DNA from: Rhizobium sullae
GTDB taxonomy: Bacteria; Pseudomonadota; Alphaproteobacteria; Rhizobiales; Rhizobiaceae
Length of the DNA: 64,000 nt
Assembly: GCF_900169785.1 (NCBI RefSeq)
Contig: NZ_FWER01000020.1
Location: forward strand, 1 to 64,000
Direction of reading: 5' to 3'
Shown: piece by piece, positions 35,561 through 43,970 of the stretch
How the letters are laid out: the number at the start of each line of letters is the position of its first letter
Position numbering within the stretch: the stretch's first letter is position 1
Notes under the pieces: generated by a model
Seen by the model: the letters and a program-made list of their open reading frames with translations, nothing else
Database searches by the model: none
Told to the model about the DNA's origin: nothing
Translations under genes and position numbers: made by a program

Positions 35561-35788
35561 ATGTGTGTTCTACATCCAAGCCAAGCGGTTGACAGGCTTC
35601 TGGTAACAATTGACCTCAGTAGCGCCTTCCTCGCCTCGCTTATGGGGAGGTCTCTTCCTGTCCTGCCGCCCTATGTTCTTCTCCCAGCGATCGAAATGAG
35701 AGCATCAGGCGTCGCTGACCTTGTTTTGCAATGTGGCTCTTGGTCCATACCTCGTCGGTACCTGGATCGGGATCCAGTGGTGGTTTAG
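35561..35788 (+). CDS. Doubtful small hydrophobic ORF
   Basis: A 75-codon frame with ATG 35561 after CAGGAGCGAG and partly hydrophobic content (SSAFLASLMGRSLPVLPPYV). It overlaps the 5' extension of the methyltransferase frame, whose alternative reading LGPYLVGTWIGIQWWFSE at 35742-35795 looks like a membrane helix. This could be one membrane-protein remnant broken by a frameshift near 35720. No family was recognised. Confidence 0.3.
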   Translation: MCVLHPSQAVDRLLVTIDLSSAFLASLMGRSLPVLPPYVLLPAIEMRASGVADLVLQCGSWSIPRRYLDRDPVVV

Positions 35789-35792
35789 CGAG

Positions 35793-36491
35793 ATGGACGA
35801 CCGCTACGACTCGGCACCAGAAGCTGCGAGCACGGCTAGAGGGCGGCTAACTTTTGAGGCAGACAGACCGGTGAACAATGTTTCGCTTTCCACTGTCCAA
35901 CTCACCCGCATCAACATCCTTCGAAGTCTCGCATTCTTGTATTTTTGGGGTGTTTGTATCAGTCAGTCGTCTTGGCCGAGCGATGGCTTGGCTCACACGA
36001 TTTTGGCTTCGACAGGTCTCGTCGCAACATTTGTAGCAATCTTTGGACGTATGTGGTCGACACTGTACGTGGGCGGAAGGAAAAGTGCCACCTTGGTCAT
36101 GGACGGACCATATTCTGTAACGCGCAATCCACTCTACTTCTTCAGTCTGGTGGGGATCGCTGGTATCGGGGCGCAAACGGGCAGTATCTTGGCGATGCTA
36201 ATTTTCGTCGCGACAGCCTTCGTCGTCTTTGCGGCAACCGTCGCCCAGGAAGAGAAATTCCTGCGGGAACGTTTTGGGACAGTCTTTCAAGATTATTTGG
36301 CTTCAACACCAAGGCTGCTTCCCAAGCCATCCCTCTGGCGCGACACGAACGAATTGGAAATAAAACCCCGAATCTTTCTCAGGACGCTACGAGATGGTTG
36401 TATTTTCCTTATTCCGTGGCCGGTCTTTGAGCTCATCGAAGCCGGACAAAGCAATGGAGTCCTGCCAGTTCTTGTTCATCTGCCTTTCTGA
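35793..36491 (+). CDS. Isoprenylcysteine methyltransferase-like (ICMT/PEMT) membrane protein
   Basis: This protein has about 232 residues from ATG 35793; the frame is open to TTG 35721, so a longer product is possible. After ~35 polar residues there are three to four membrane helices. The ICMT/PEMT-type SAM-binding core is DGPYSVTRNPLYFFSLVGIA followed by AATVAQEEKFLRERFG and FQDYLASTPRLLP. Bacterial members methylate small molecules, lipids or unknown substrates at the membrane. There is a further C-terminal hydrophobic segment (FLIPWPVFELIEAG). The partner pathway is not evident. Confidence 0.8.
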   Translation: MDDRYDSAPEAASTARGRLTFEADRPVNNVSLSTVQLTRINILRSLAFLYFWGVCISQSSWPSDGLAHTILASTGLVATFVAIFGRMWSTLYVGGRKSATLVMDGPYSVTRNPLYFFSLVGIAGIGAQTGSILAMLIFVATAFVVFAATVAQEEKFLRERFGTVFQDYLASTPRLLPKPSLWRDTNELEIKPRIFLRTLRDGCIFLIPWPVFELIEAGQSNGVLPVLVHLPF

Positions 36492-37257
36492 AAAAGGCGC
36501 TGGCGAACCCGAAGGTATGGCAACTGAGTTTAATCGAAAGGGATCGATCTAAGGACCGGTATTCCAGCTGACTTAGGGTTCGATAGCGACCCGGTGTCGC
36601 GAACCTACTAGGGGCATTCACGATCTTCGCAAGGCAAACTCCTTGCCGTCGTCTATCTCGGACGAATTGGCCCCAATTGGTCCGAGGTAAACTGGCCGGA
36701 CTCAGCCCAAGTCCGGTCAGTTCAACCATTAATCTTCAAGACGACTTTTATGTAGACCGCGCGAGATCGGGAGGCTTGGCCATCCGCCCATGCAACGCCA
36801 CCGTCAAACGACAGGAGATCGAGGCGGCGATGGTTGAAACCGCCATCCGACCATCGATGCGGTTCATGGGCAGAAAACGTGCAGGGGCGTGTGAGGCCTG
36901 CCTGCGATCTTCCGGGTAAATGTGCTCCCGGCACATTTAGCGGAGTACAGGCTTATTGCGCCACAGGCATAGCGAACTGACCGTGGCAACACATGAGGCG
37001 GCTGCTCTTCGGCAATGGGATGTCGGTCGCGGACGAGCAACAACTCTTAGTAATAAAAATCCATAGCAACGACGAACCTGAATTCAGCAGATACGATCCA
37101 GAAAGTAGATTACAATGAATTTCAAAAGCTACATTATGCTGCCAAATTTCACCATAAGACTATGGAGCGCGCAAACAGAACTCGCGGATGTCTGCTGTGT
37201 GGCAGGTAGAGACTTCGATGTCTCCTGCGAACAGTCGCCCGGCGCAAGGCGATAGAC
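36492..37257. other. Long intergenic region with small hairpins, no recognised gene
   Basis: About 765 bp without a convincing gene. CCGGACT (36696-36702) and AGTCCGG (36710-36716) form a 7-bp stem, and a second 9-bp stem lies at 36917-36939. Overlapping frames on both strands at 36677-36934 look like shadows of each other. The 200 bp before 37258 are A/T-richer and may contain the patatin promoter. Confidence 0.45.
36917..36939. repeat. Perfect 9-bp stem-loop
   Basis: TAAATGTGC (36917-36925) and GCACATTTA (36931-36939) with a 5-base loop TCCCG. There is no T-run on either side, so a rho-independent terminator is unlikely. It may be a regulator site or part of a mobile-element end. Confidence 0.4.
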
Positions 37258-38427
37258 GTGCATCGTCTAATTGCCATCCTCATGCTGGCTTTCCTTGCTG
37301 GCTGCATGGCGCCGGACCGTATTTCCTATGGGCCGAAGGCTGCCGCGACCGCCAATATCGAGGGGTTTGGCGATATCCGTATCTATGCGGATACGAGCCG
37401 GAATCTGCCCGAGGCGCATGCGTGGCTACCCATCCCGAGGCACAAGGAAATCAACTACCTCGTTTTGTCGGGCGGCGGCGCCGGAGGCGCGTTTAGCGTC
37501 GGGGCGCTGAAGGCCTGGTCGGATAGGGGACAGCGGCCCGAATTTGACATCGTCAGCGGCGTCAGCACGGGTGCGCTGATTGCGCCTTACGCCTTTCTTG
37601 GCTCGGCCTATGACAACATCCTCGTCGACCTGTACACAAGCGGCGTTGCCAAAGAGTTGTTCGATGCAGATTTCCTGCCTCAGGGTTTGTTGGGCGCAAG
37701 CCTCCTAAAGCAGAAGCCGCTTCGAACGATGGTCGAACGGTACCTGACGCTGGACGTATTGGCGAAAATCGCCGCAGAGCATCGCAAGGGACGGCGCCTG
37801 CTTGTTTTGACCTCGAACCTCGACTCCCAAAGAGCGGTGATCTGGAACATGGGCGCCATCGCCGACAGCGGCCGGCCCGACGCGCTACAACTTTTCCAAG
37901 ACATTATCATCGCCTCGGCAAGCATCCCCGGCCTTTATCCAGCGGTGCTCATCAAAGCAAAATCAGGCGATCAGTCGTTCGAGGAAATGCACTCCGACGG
38001 GGGGTCGGCCTCCCAAATCCTGACGATTCCGGAGGGATGGATGGCCAATTCGGACAGGGTCGAATGGCCCAAGGGCGTGAAGCTAAACATGTACATTATC
38101 ATCAATAACGCGCTGATGTCTGAATTTTCAACCACCACGAACAACACGTTTACGGTCATGGCCAGGGCGAATTCCTCCCTCATCAAGGCACAGACACGAA
38201 GCGCACTGGTGGCCACTTACGTCTATGCCCAAAAGAACGGCATTCGGTTCCGTGTGGCCTCGATCGATACGCAGGTCGCCTACAGCATGGCCGATCCATT
38301 CAACACCAATTACATGCGTGCGGTCTACAACCTCGGATACGCAAAAATGGCAAGCGACAGCCTGTGGAAAGACAGGCCTTCGTTCACCGACACGCTCACA
38401 GCCACACAGACAGCACAGTGGCGATAG
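37258..38427 (+). CDS. Patatin-like phospholipase lipoprotein
   Basis: This 389-aa protein starts at GTG 37258 after AAGG. The N-terminus is a lipoprotein signal with lipobox LAGC (Cys16). The patatin core has the oxyanion loop SGGGAGGAFS (71-80), the nucleophile elbow GVSTG with Ser103, and the catalytic Asp247 in HSDGG, so the Ser-Asp dyad is intact. Patatins hydrolyse acyl chains from glycerolipids. A lipid anchor would place it in the envelope facing the periplasm. It is followed 36 bp later by a DUF3313 lipoprotein, probably in one operon. Confidence 0.88.
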   Translation: MHRLIAILMLAFLAGCMAPDRISYGPKAAATANIEGFGDIRIYADTSRNLPEAHAWLPIPRHKEINYLVLSGGGAGGAFSVGALKAWSDRGQRPEFDIVSGVSTGALIAPYAFLGSAYDNILVDLYTSGVAKELFDADFLPQGLLGASLLKQKPLRTMVERYLTLDVLAKIAAEHRKGRRLLVLTSNLDSQRAVIWNMGAIADSGRPDALQLFQDIIIASASIPGLYPAVLIKAKSGDQSFEEMHSDGGSASQILTIPEGWMANSDRVEWPKGVKLNMYIIINNALMSEFSTTTNNTFTVMARANSSLIKAQTRSALVATYVYAQKNGIRFRVASIDTQVAYSMADPFNTNYMRAVYNLGYAKMASDSLWKDRPSFTDTLTATQTAQWR

Positions 38428-38463
38428 CCGCACCGACTTTCCCTCATCCAACAGGAGAACGAA

Positions 38464-39324
38464 ATGTTACACCCCCGACTTGGCTTGGCAGGCATCCAGC
38501 CGTGTCATCGACTGATTGCGCCCGCTCTCCTTGCTTTGTCGCTTGGTGGGTGCGCCGCTGTGCCACTCGAACGGGCAAATTCGCTGACATCCTACGACAG
38601 TTTGACATCGAACAACGGGCGATTGACCAAGGCAAATTATCGGGTCGCTTCAACCGATCTTGTATCAACCAAAACGATTTACATTGAGCCAACGAAGGTT
38701 TCAGGCGGTGCTGCACTATCCATCAAGAAATCTTCGGATCAAGCCTTAGTCGCGAATGTAATCAGCCGCGCCCTCTGCGTTGGCGTCAGCGATCGTTTCG
38801 CGGTTGTGGAGCGGAAAGAGGATGCGGATCTGGTCGTTAACGCAACCATCACCCGCATCGTGCCGACCAACGCCACGGTGGCCGCCCTCTCGACTGCAAC
38901 GTCGCTCGGAGCCAACTTCGTCGCTCCGGTGCCCGTCCCGAGGCTGCCCATGGGGCTTGGAGGTCTTTCCGTGGAGGCCGAGGCAACCACAAGGGAAGGC
39001 AAGCAAGTGGGTGCGATGGTATGGGCAAGGGGAGCGAACTTCGTGACCACCAGTGCGCGCGTTTCACAGATTGGGGACGCCTATTCGCTTGCGGCGAGCT
39101 TCGGCAGTGATTTTTCCAAGATGCTCGTCACCGGCAAGACGCCCTTCAAGGGCCTCCCAAAAATTCCGTCTGGACAGAGAATCAAGTCCGGTCTTGGTGG
39201 AAAGCCGAAATACCCTGCTTGCGAGAAATTTGGCCGGTCGCCCGGTCTGGTGGACTTCGCGGCCTCTCAGGTCGGGATGCCACCGTCCTGGACCGACAAA
39301 CAGCGTCCGGCCCAGGGCCAATAG
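38464..39324 (+). CDS. DUF3313-family lipoprotein
   Basis: This 286-aa protein has ATG 38464 after AGGAGA and a long lipoprotein signal with lipobox LGGC (Cys30). The mature start, NSLTSYDSLTSNNGRLTKAN, then RVASTDLVSTKTIYIEPTKV, matches the DUF3313 pattern. A VVERKEDADLVVNATITRIV strand and a Gly/Pro-rich middle follow. The function of DUF3313 is unknown. Operon position after a patatin lipoprotein suggests joint action at the envelope. Confidence 0.78.
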   Translation: MLHPRLGLAGIQPCHRLIAPALLALSLGGCAAVPLERANSLTSYDSLTSNNGRLTKANYRVASTDLVSTKTIYIEPTKVSGGAALSIKKSSDQALVANVISRALCVGVSDRFAVVERKEDADLVVNATITRIVPTNATVAALSTATSLGANFVAPVPVPRLPMGLGGLSVEAEATTREGKQVGAMVWARGANFVTTSARVSQIGDAYSLAASFGSDFSKMLVTGKTPFKGLPKIPSGQRIKSGLGGKPKYPACEKFGRSPGLVDFAASQVGMPPSWTDKQRPAQGQ

Positions 39325-39463
39325 AAAGGAACCGACGAGCAAATGTTTCAAGTCGCCGAGGACCGCGTCGCACTGGCGCTCGACTCGGTCGGATCATCAA
39401 GGTTGGAGTCAATGTACGAGAACGCTTCCGCACACATGATCGAGAATGCTTATCCTGAAACGG

Positions 39464-40234
39464 CTAACGGCGTTTCAAGTCGTCTGCCTGCACGACCTCG
39501 GGCGCAAACCGCCCTCGTTCGTCCGCTTCCATCAACTCGTTGCTGACGTTGCGGATATGGCGGGCCATGGCCTTGTAGGCGGCGTCAGGATTGCGAAGGC
39601 GCAGCGCTGTCAGGATTGCATGGTGATCGCCGATCCAGAGCGGGCGCACGCTTGGCGCATGGATATGCTCATGCAGTTTTTTCCACATCAGCGACTCGTC
39701 GCGCTGAACCCAAAGCGCCTCGACGATTGAAACGATGATGGCATTTCCGGTCATTCGGGCGATCGTCATATGGAAATCGCGGTCGCCCTTTTCGTTATTC
39801 AAGGTGACATCGGTTTCATGCTCCATCTGACCGATACAGTCTTCGAGCACGGCAATGTCGTAGTTCGTGGCGCGTTCGGCCGCCATGGCGGCGGCACTCG
39901 CCTCAACTGCAAGCCGGGCTTCCAGAAGCTCGAACGGGCCGGGGCCGGCATCCGCGCTGATCTTGTCGAAATTGACCTGGTTGCCGCGGACCGGCAGGAC
40001 GACGATGCCGGCCCTGCCCTTGACCTCGACGAGACCGCGCATCTCCAGAGCAATGACCGCCTCGCGCACGACCGGGCGGCTCACTTCGAGTTGTTCAGCA
40101 AGCTCACGCTCTGAAGGCATGCGCCAGTCCGGGTTCTTGGCGTTTGCCTCGATCATGCGCGCAATACGGCGTGCAACGATCTGATAAAGCCGCTGTTGCC
40201 CCTGAAGCCGAAGCGCTGGTACGGCTGCCCCCAT
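39464..40234 (-). CDS. GntR-family regulator with FCD (FadR C-terminal) domain
   Basis: This 256-aa protein starts at ATG 40234 with a strong AAGGAGGTAT site; the extension to 40330 crosses a hairpin and is unlikely. The winged helix is clear (WRMPSERELAEQLEVSRPVV to MRGLVEVKGRAGIVVL). An all-helical FCD domain follows with metal-ligand histidines in RDFHMTIARMTGN, IGDHHAIL and MARHI. FCD regulators bind sugar acids or similar ligands. It lies on the same strand after two dehydrogenase genes divergent from an ABC importer, and TGGT-N3-ACCA sites are present in the shared promoter region. Confidence 0.9.
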   Translation of the reverse strand: MGAAVPALRLQGQQRLYQIVARRIARMIEANAKNPDWRMPSERELAEQLEVSRPVVREAVIALEMRGLVEVKGRAGIVVLPVRGNQVNFDKISADAGPGPFELLEARLAVEASAAAMAAERATNYDIAVLEDCIGQMEHETDVTLNNEKGDRDFHMTIARMTGNAIIVSIVEALWVQRDESLMWKKLHEHIHAPSVRPLWIGDHHAILTALRLRNPDAAYKAMARHIRNVSNELMEADERGRFAPEVVQADDLKRR

Positions 40235-40248
40235 GATACCTCCTTGCG

Positions 40249-40273
40249 GCGCCACCCTTAAGACGGGTGGCGC
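40249..40273. terminator. GC-rich hairpin between dehydrogenase and GntR genes
   Basis: GCGCCACCC (40249-40257) and GGGTGGCGC (40265-40273) form a perfect 9-bp stem with a 7-base loop, 15 bp after the dehydrogenase stop and 15 bp before the GntR start. No U-run follows on the minus strand, so it may be an attenuator or message-processing signal rather than a full terminator. Confidence 0.45.
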
Positions 40274-40287
40274 ATTTCTGTTGGCGC

Positions 40288-41385
40288 TCAGGCGCTGGCT
40301 GCCATACGCCGCTCTTCGTCCGGAAGCCACGAGTGGTAAAGCGGATGTTCGGCGGTGATCGGCAGCGGCGTCGGCGTGCCGGTGCGCTGCGAATGATAGG
40401 CTGCCGTCACCAGTTCCAGCGAATTACGCGCGTCCTGCAGCGTCACCGGTGGCTCCTTGTCCTCCATGATCGCCTGATGGAAGAGCTCGAATTGGCGGGT
40501 ATAGCCGTCTTCCTTCACGTGATAGCCTGCGAGCGCTTCGTCAACGCGTTTCTGATGTTCTTCGGTTCCCGCAACGAAGGTCCACGGATCGCGACCCATC
40601 GTATAAGGTTCGAGAATGCTTTCGGCGACGAGATCATGGAAGCAGAAGCGCAGGCGCGAGATTTCCTTGCGCGAGCCGAGCGTCATGGAAAGGGCCGCCA
40701 GCGAGCCGTTCTGCATCTTGACCGCAAGCGCCATCGTATCTTCGACTTCGATCTTGTTTACCAGCGTCGCGCCAAAGGCAAAGACTTCGGCGCAGGCGCC
40801 GTGCACGTAGTTCAGCATGTCGTGCGCATGGATCGCGTGGCCAAGCAGGCCGCCGCCGAGTTCGCTCTTCCACTTTCCGCGCCACGGGACTTCGTAATAG
40901 GCAGGCCCGCGCCACCAATGGGTCTCGATCGTCGTCATGAAGGGACGCCCGGTCAGTCCAAGTTCGATCAGCATCTTCAGCTTCTGAAGACCAGAGCCGT
41001 AGCGATACTGGAAGATCGGCATAAGTTTCTTGCCGCCGGAACGCGCAACGATGCGGCTCATCTCGTCGACGTCGGCGATTGAGCCGAAGAGCGGCTTTTC
41101 GCAGATCACGTGTTTTCCGGATTCGATACCCTTCTTGCAGAGCTCAAAGTGGGAGTCCGGCGGCGTCGAAATATCGATGATGTCGAGATCGTTCCGCGCA
41201 AAGAGTTCGTCAACGTTCTGCGTATATTCCGCAATGCCGTGCGTCGTGCAAAGTTCGCGGCCGCGATCCTGGTCCAGCGAGCAAAGCACCGGCACGTCGA
41301 AGAGATCCTTGTTCCAGTCGTAGCCGATGAGATGGCGGGAAGCGATGCCGGCGCCGATCAGGCCGACGCGCAATTTCTTCGTCAT
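40288..41385 (-). CDS. Gfo/Idh/MocA-family oxidoreductase
   Basis: This 365-aa protein has an N-terminal Rossmann fold (VGLIGAGIASRHLIGYDWNK, residues ~7-26), the family motif HVICEKPLFGS with the catalytic lysine, and a C-terminal alpha/beta substrate domain including GGGLLGHAIHAHDMLNYVHG. It would oxidise a sugar, inositol or sugar-acid hydroxyl with NAD(P)+. It follows a second member of the family by 11 bp and lies in a sugar-uptake locus controlled by a GntR protein. The substrate is not assignable. Confidence 0.86.
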   Translation of the reverse strand: MTKKLRVGLIGAGIASRHLIGYDWNKDLFDVPVLCSLDQDRGRELCTTHGIAEYTQNVDELFARNDLDIIDISTPPDSHFELCKKGIESGKHVICEKPLFGSIADVDEMSRIVARSGGKKLMPIFQYRYGSGLQKLKMLIELGLTGRPFMTTIETHWWRGPAYYEVPWRGKWKSELGGGLLGHAIHAHDMLNYVHGACAEVFAFGATLVNKIEVEDTMALAVKMQNGSLAALSMTLGSRKEISRLRFCFHDLVAESILEPYTMGRDPWTFVAGTEEHQKRVDEALAGYHVKEDGYTRQFELFHQAIMEDKEPPVTLQDARNSLELVTAAYHSQRTGTPTPLPITAEHPLYHSWLPDEERRMAASA

Positions 41386-41396
41386 GATATCTCCTC

Positions 41397-42407
41397 CTAT
41401 CGTCCGCCGAGCCGGACGGCCTTGGTCTGCGCTTCGAGCGATAGGCGGCAGACCTCGTAGACATGCGCCTGCGTCATCGCCGTTTCCGTGCGGTCGCGCA
41501 CGTCCGCAGTGAATGCTTCAAAATAGTCGAGCTTCTCGCTGCTGCAGTCGATGTAGCTGTTTTCCTTGCCGTTCACGAGGAACAGGTGGTCCTTGCCGGG
41601 GCGGCCGGAAATGTCGATGTATTTGCGAAGCTCGATGTAACCCTCAGTGCCGAGAATGGTCAGGCGGCCGTCGCCCCATGTCGGCAGCGCCTCGGGCGTA
41701 AACCAGTCGACGCGGACATAACCGGAGGCCTTTTCGGAGCGGAGCAGCACTTCGCCGAAATCCTGGAAGGCCGGTTTCTCCGGCATGCCGAAATTGCCGA
41801 TTGAGCTTGCGATCACCTCACCGCTTGTCGAGCCGGTATAGAAGAGAAACTGGTCGACCTGATGCGAGGCGATGTCGACGATAATGCCGCCGAAGGCTTC
41901 GGGATCGAAAAACCAGTCCGGCCGCGTCGGCAGCTGCAGCCGGTGCGGCCCCATGCCAAGCGTCTGGATGACCTTGCCGATCGCACCTTCCTTGACGAGT
42001 TTGGCCGCTTTGACCGCCGAGCGAACGCAATGACGTTCCGAAAAGCAGATCGAGAAGATCTTGCCCGTTTCGGCTACCGTCTTCTTGACCTCCTCCAACT
42101 GCTCGAACGTCGTGACGCCCGGCTTGTCCGTCATTGCGTCCTTGCCGGCTCTCATCGCGCGGATCGCAAGACCGGCGCGATCGCGCGGAATGGCGGAGAT
42201 GCAAATGACGTCGATGGACGGATCGGCGAAAATCACCTCGCGATCGATTTGCGGTGTCTCCGGATAAGTCTTCTTGAAATTTTCGAGCAGCGCCGGAACG
42301 GAGGTCTTCGGGCAATAGCCGGCAAATTCTCCTCCCGCCGCGAGCAATCCCTTAACATGATCGAACGTGTGCCCATGGTCGATCCCGACAACGGCAAATC
42401 TCAGCAT
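41397..42407 (-). CDS. Gfo/Idh/MocA-family oxidoreductase with atypical motifs
   Basis: This 336-aa protein starts at ATG 42407 (MLRFAVVGIDHGHTFDHVKG) after AGGAGGAAG. The usual GxGxxG nucleotide loop is replaced by VGIDHGH, and the EKP motif by TDKPGVT, which keeps the lysine. The C-terminal substrate domain includes FGGIIVDIASHQVDQFLFY with the family's D-x3-H pattern. It pairs with the neighbouring dehydrogenase; two such enzymes acting in sequence are known in some inositol, levoglucosan and sugar-acid pathways. First gene of the minus-strand operon, divergent from the ABC importer. Confidence 0.82.
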   Translation of the reverse strand: MLRFAVVGIDHGHTFDHVKGLLAAGGEFAGYCPKTSVPALLENFKKTYPETPQIDREVIFADPSIDVICISAIPRDRAGLAIRAMRAGKDAMTDKPGVTTFEQLEEVKKTVAETGKIFSICFSERHCVRSAVKAAKLVKEGAIGKVIQTLGMGPHRLQLPTRPDWFFDPEAFGGIIVDIASHQVDQFLFYTGSTSGEVIASSIGNFGMPEKPAFQDFGEVLLRSEKASGYVRVDWFTPEALPTWGDGRLTILGTEGYIELRKYIDISGRPGKDHLFLVNGKENSYIDCSSEKLDYFEAFTADVRDRTETAMTQAHVYEVCRLSLEAQTKAVRLGGR

Positions 42408-42465
42408 TTTAATGTCTTCCTCCTGCAAAAAGCCGCGGGAGCAGCGGCCCTCATCTCCTTGTAAT

Positions 42466-42476
42466 TGGTCAAACCA
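42466..42476. promoter_or_regulatory. FadR-type palindrome near the dehydrogenase operon promoter
   Basis: TGGT-CAA-ACCA matches the TGGT-N3-ACCA core used by FadR-subfamily GntR regulators. On the minus strand a TTGACA hexamer (42501-42496) lies about 20 bp upstream, so the site falls around the -10 region of the dehydrogenase operon. Binding by the GntR protein encoded in this operon is inferred. Confidence 0.55.
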
Positions 42477-42582
42477 GATACTCAAAGCTCGAGCCTGTCA
42501 AGGACGTTTTTGTGACGAAATCGCGACAAAATGCACCAGTTCTGCCGGATTCCAGCAGGCCGAAAATCTTTCAGTCTAGCGG

Positions 42583-42612
42583 TTGACAAACTGGTAAGAC
42601 CAGACATGTTAT
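42583..42612 (+). promoter_or_regulatory. Promoter of the ABC importer with embedded FadR-type operator
   Basis: A perfect -35 TTGACA (42583-42588) and a -10-like TGTTAT (42607-42612) are 18 bp apart. Between them lies CTGGT-AAG-ACCAG (42591-42603), a perfect 13-bp palindrome with the TGGT-N3-ACCA core. A repressor bound there would block RNA polymerase. The binding-protein gene begins 55 bp downstream. Confidence 0.6.
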
Positions 42613-42666
42613 CGCAGATCGCCACCCGGGCGGGAGGCCCGGCTGCGATCGCTGGAGGAGCTGAAT

Positions 42667-43944
42667 ATGAAACTCACCCGCATTGGCTTATGGGCGGCGT
42701 CAACGCTACTTACGGCCACGGCGCCGATGGGTATTGTCCAGGCGCAGGAAATCACCGTTTATTGTGACGATATCGGCTTCGGCTGCCTGACGATGGATCC
42801 TGTCGTCAAACGATACGAATCCGAAAATCCGGGCGTCAAGGTCAAGCTGGAGACCGTTCCCTACCAATCGCTTGTCGAAAGCCTGCCGGTACAGCTCGAA
42901 TCCGGCGAGGGTCCGGATGCTGCTATCATAACCGACCTCGGTGGTTTGAGCCGCTACTATCTCGACCTGACACCCTATGTGAACGCGGCGAATTTCGAGA
43001 AGGAATACAGCCAGACGCTGCAGTGGCTTCGCGGCTCCGATCCGACGAGCAAGGCGATCAACGGCATGCCGACGACGCTCACCGTCAATGGCGCCTATGT
43101 CAATCTCACCCTATTCGAGCAGGCCGGCGTTCCGGTTCCCAAGGAAGGCGCTACCTGGGCTGAATGGGCGGAAGCCGCGCGAAACGTGGCCAAGGACACC
43201 AATACCGAATTCGCCATGGAGATGGACCGTTCCGGCCATCGCTTTGCGAGCCTTGCCATCAGTTACGGTGCAGAACTGGTCGATGACCAGGGCAAACCTG
43301 TTATCGACAAGGGCCTGAAAGATGCCGTTGAACAGTTCGTCGCCTGGCACAAGGACGGGACAATGCCGATGGATCTCTGGGGAGCGGTCGGCGGTGCGAC
43401 GCATCGCGAACTCTTCACAGACTTCCTGAATGCCAAGACCGTGCTTTATTTCGGCGGCTCCTGGACCCTGAGCCAGATGGACAAGGAGGTCGGCGACCTC
43501 TTCGACTGGGAAGTGGCACCTGCGCCCTGCGGGCCTTCATCCTGCACGGTCATGCCCGGCGGTGGGGCGCTCGTCGGCTTCAAGCACACCAAACAGCCAG
43601 AAGCCGTGGGCAAGCTGATCGACTATATCGCCCAGTCCAAGAACAACGCGGAAATCGTCTCGGCAGCCGTCGAAATCCCGGCATCTAAATCACTGATCGA
43701 GGGCGGCGTGCAATATCCGGGTGCTTCGCAGCGAACGCAGGAATCGCTTTCGACCTACATCGCCCAGATCCCAAAAATGGCGCCGGCAGCATACCGCTTC
43801 CAGGGCTGGCGTTATCAGCGTGCCATGATGAACGCACTGACGACGCGCATCAGCCAGGTCCTGAACAGCGAACTGGAGGTCGATGCAGCACTTGATCGTG
43901 TCAGGCAAGACGTCGAACTCGCCATCAAGGCGGCTGGCCAATAG
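42667..43944 (+). CDS. Family-1 extracellular solute-binding protein of an ABC importer
   Basis: This 425-aa protein has ATG 42667 after CTGGAGGAGC. A signal peptide covers residues ~1-27 (to GIVQAQE). The mature protein has the CUT1 binding-protein pattern: MDPVVKRYESENPGVKVKLE, SGEGPDAAIITDLGG, and a later AKTVLYFGGSWTLSQM. Four cysteines (CDDIGFGC and CGPSSC) may form disulfides. First gene of a four-gene importer operon for a sugar, oligosaccharide or polyol. Confidence 0.9.
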   Translation: MKLTRIGLWAASTLLTATAPMGIVQAQEITVYCDDIGFGCLTMDPVVKRYESENPGVKVKLETVPYQSLVESLPVQLESGEGPDAAIITDLGGLSRYYLDLTPYVNAANFEKEYSQTLQWLRGSDPTSKAINGMPTTLTVNGAYVNLTLFEQAGVPVPKEGATWAEWAEAARNVAKDTNTEFAMEMDRSGHRFASLAISYGAELVDDQGKPVIDKGLKDAVEQFVAWHKDGTMPMDLWGAVGGATHRELFTDFLNAKTVLYFGGSWTLSQMDKEVGDLFDWEVAPAPCGPSSCTVMPGGGALVGFKHTKQPEAVGKLIDYIAQSKNNAEIVSAAVEIPASKSLIEGGVQYPGASQRTQESLSTYIAQIPKMAPAAYRFQGWRYQRAMMNALTTRISQVLNSELEVDAALDRVRQDVELAIKAAGQ

Positions 43945-43970
43945 ACAGACGGATCCGGAAGGAGAGCGCC

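Noticed and set aside
36677..36934. Overlapping small frames on both strands
   Set aside because: The two translations mirror each other and neither has a convincing start site or family.
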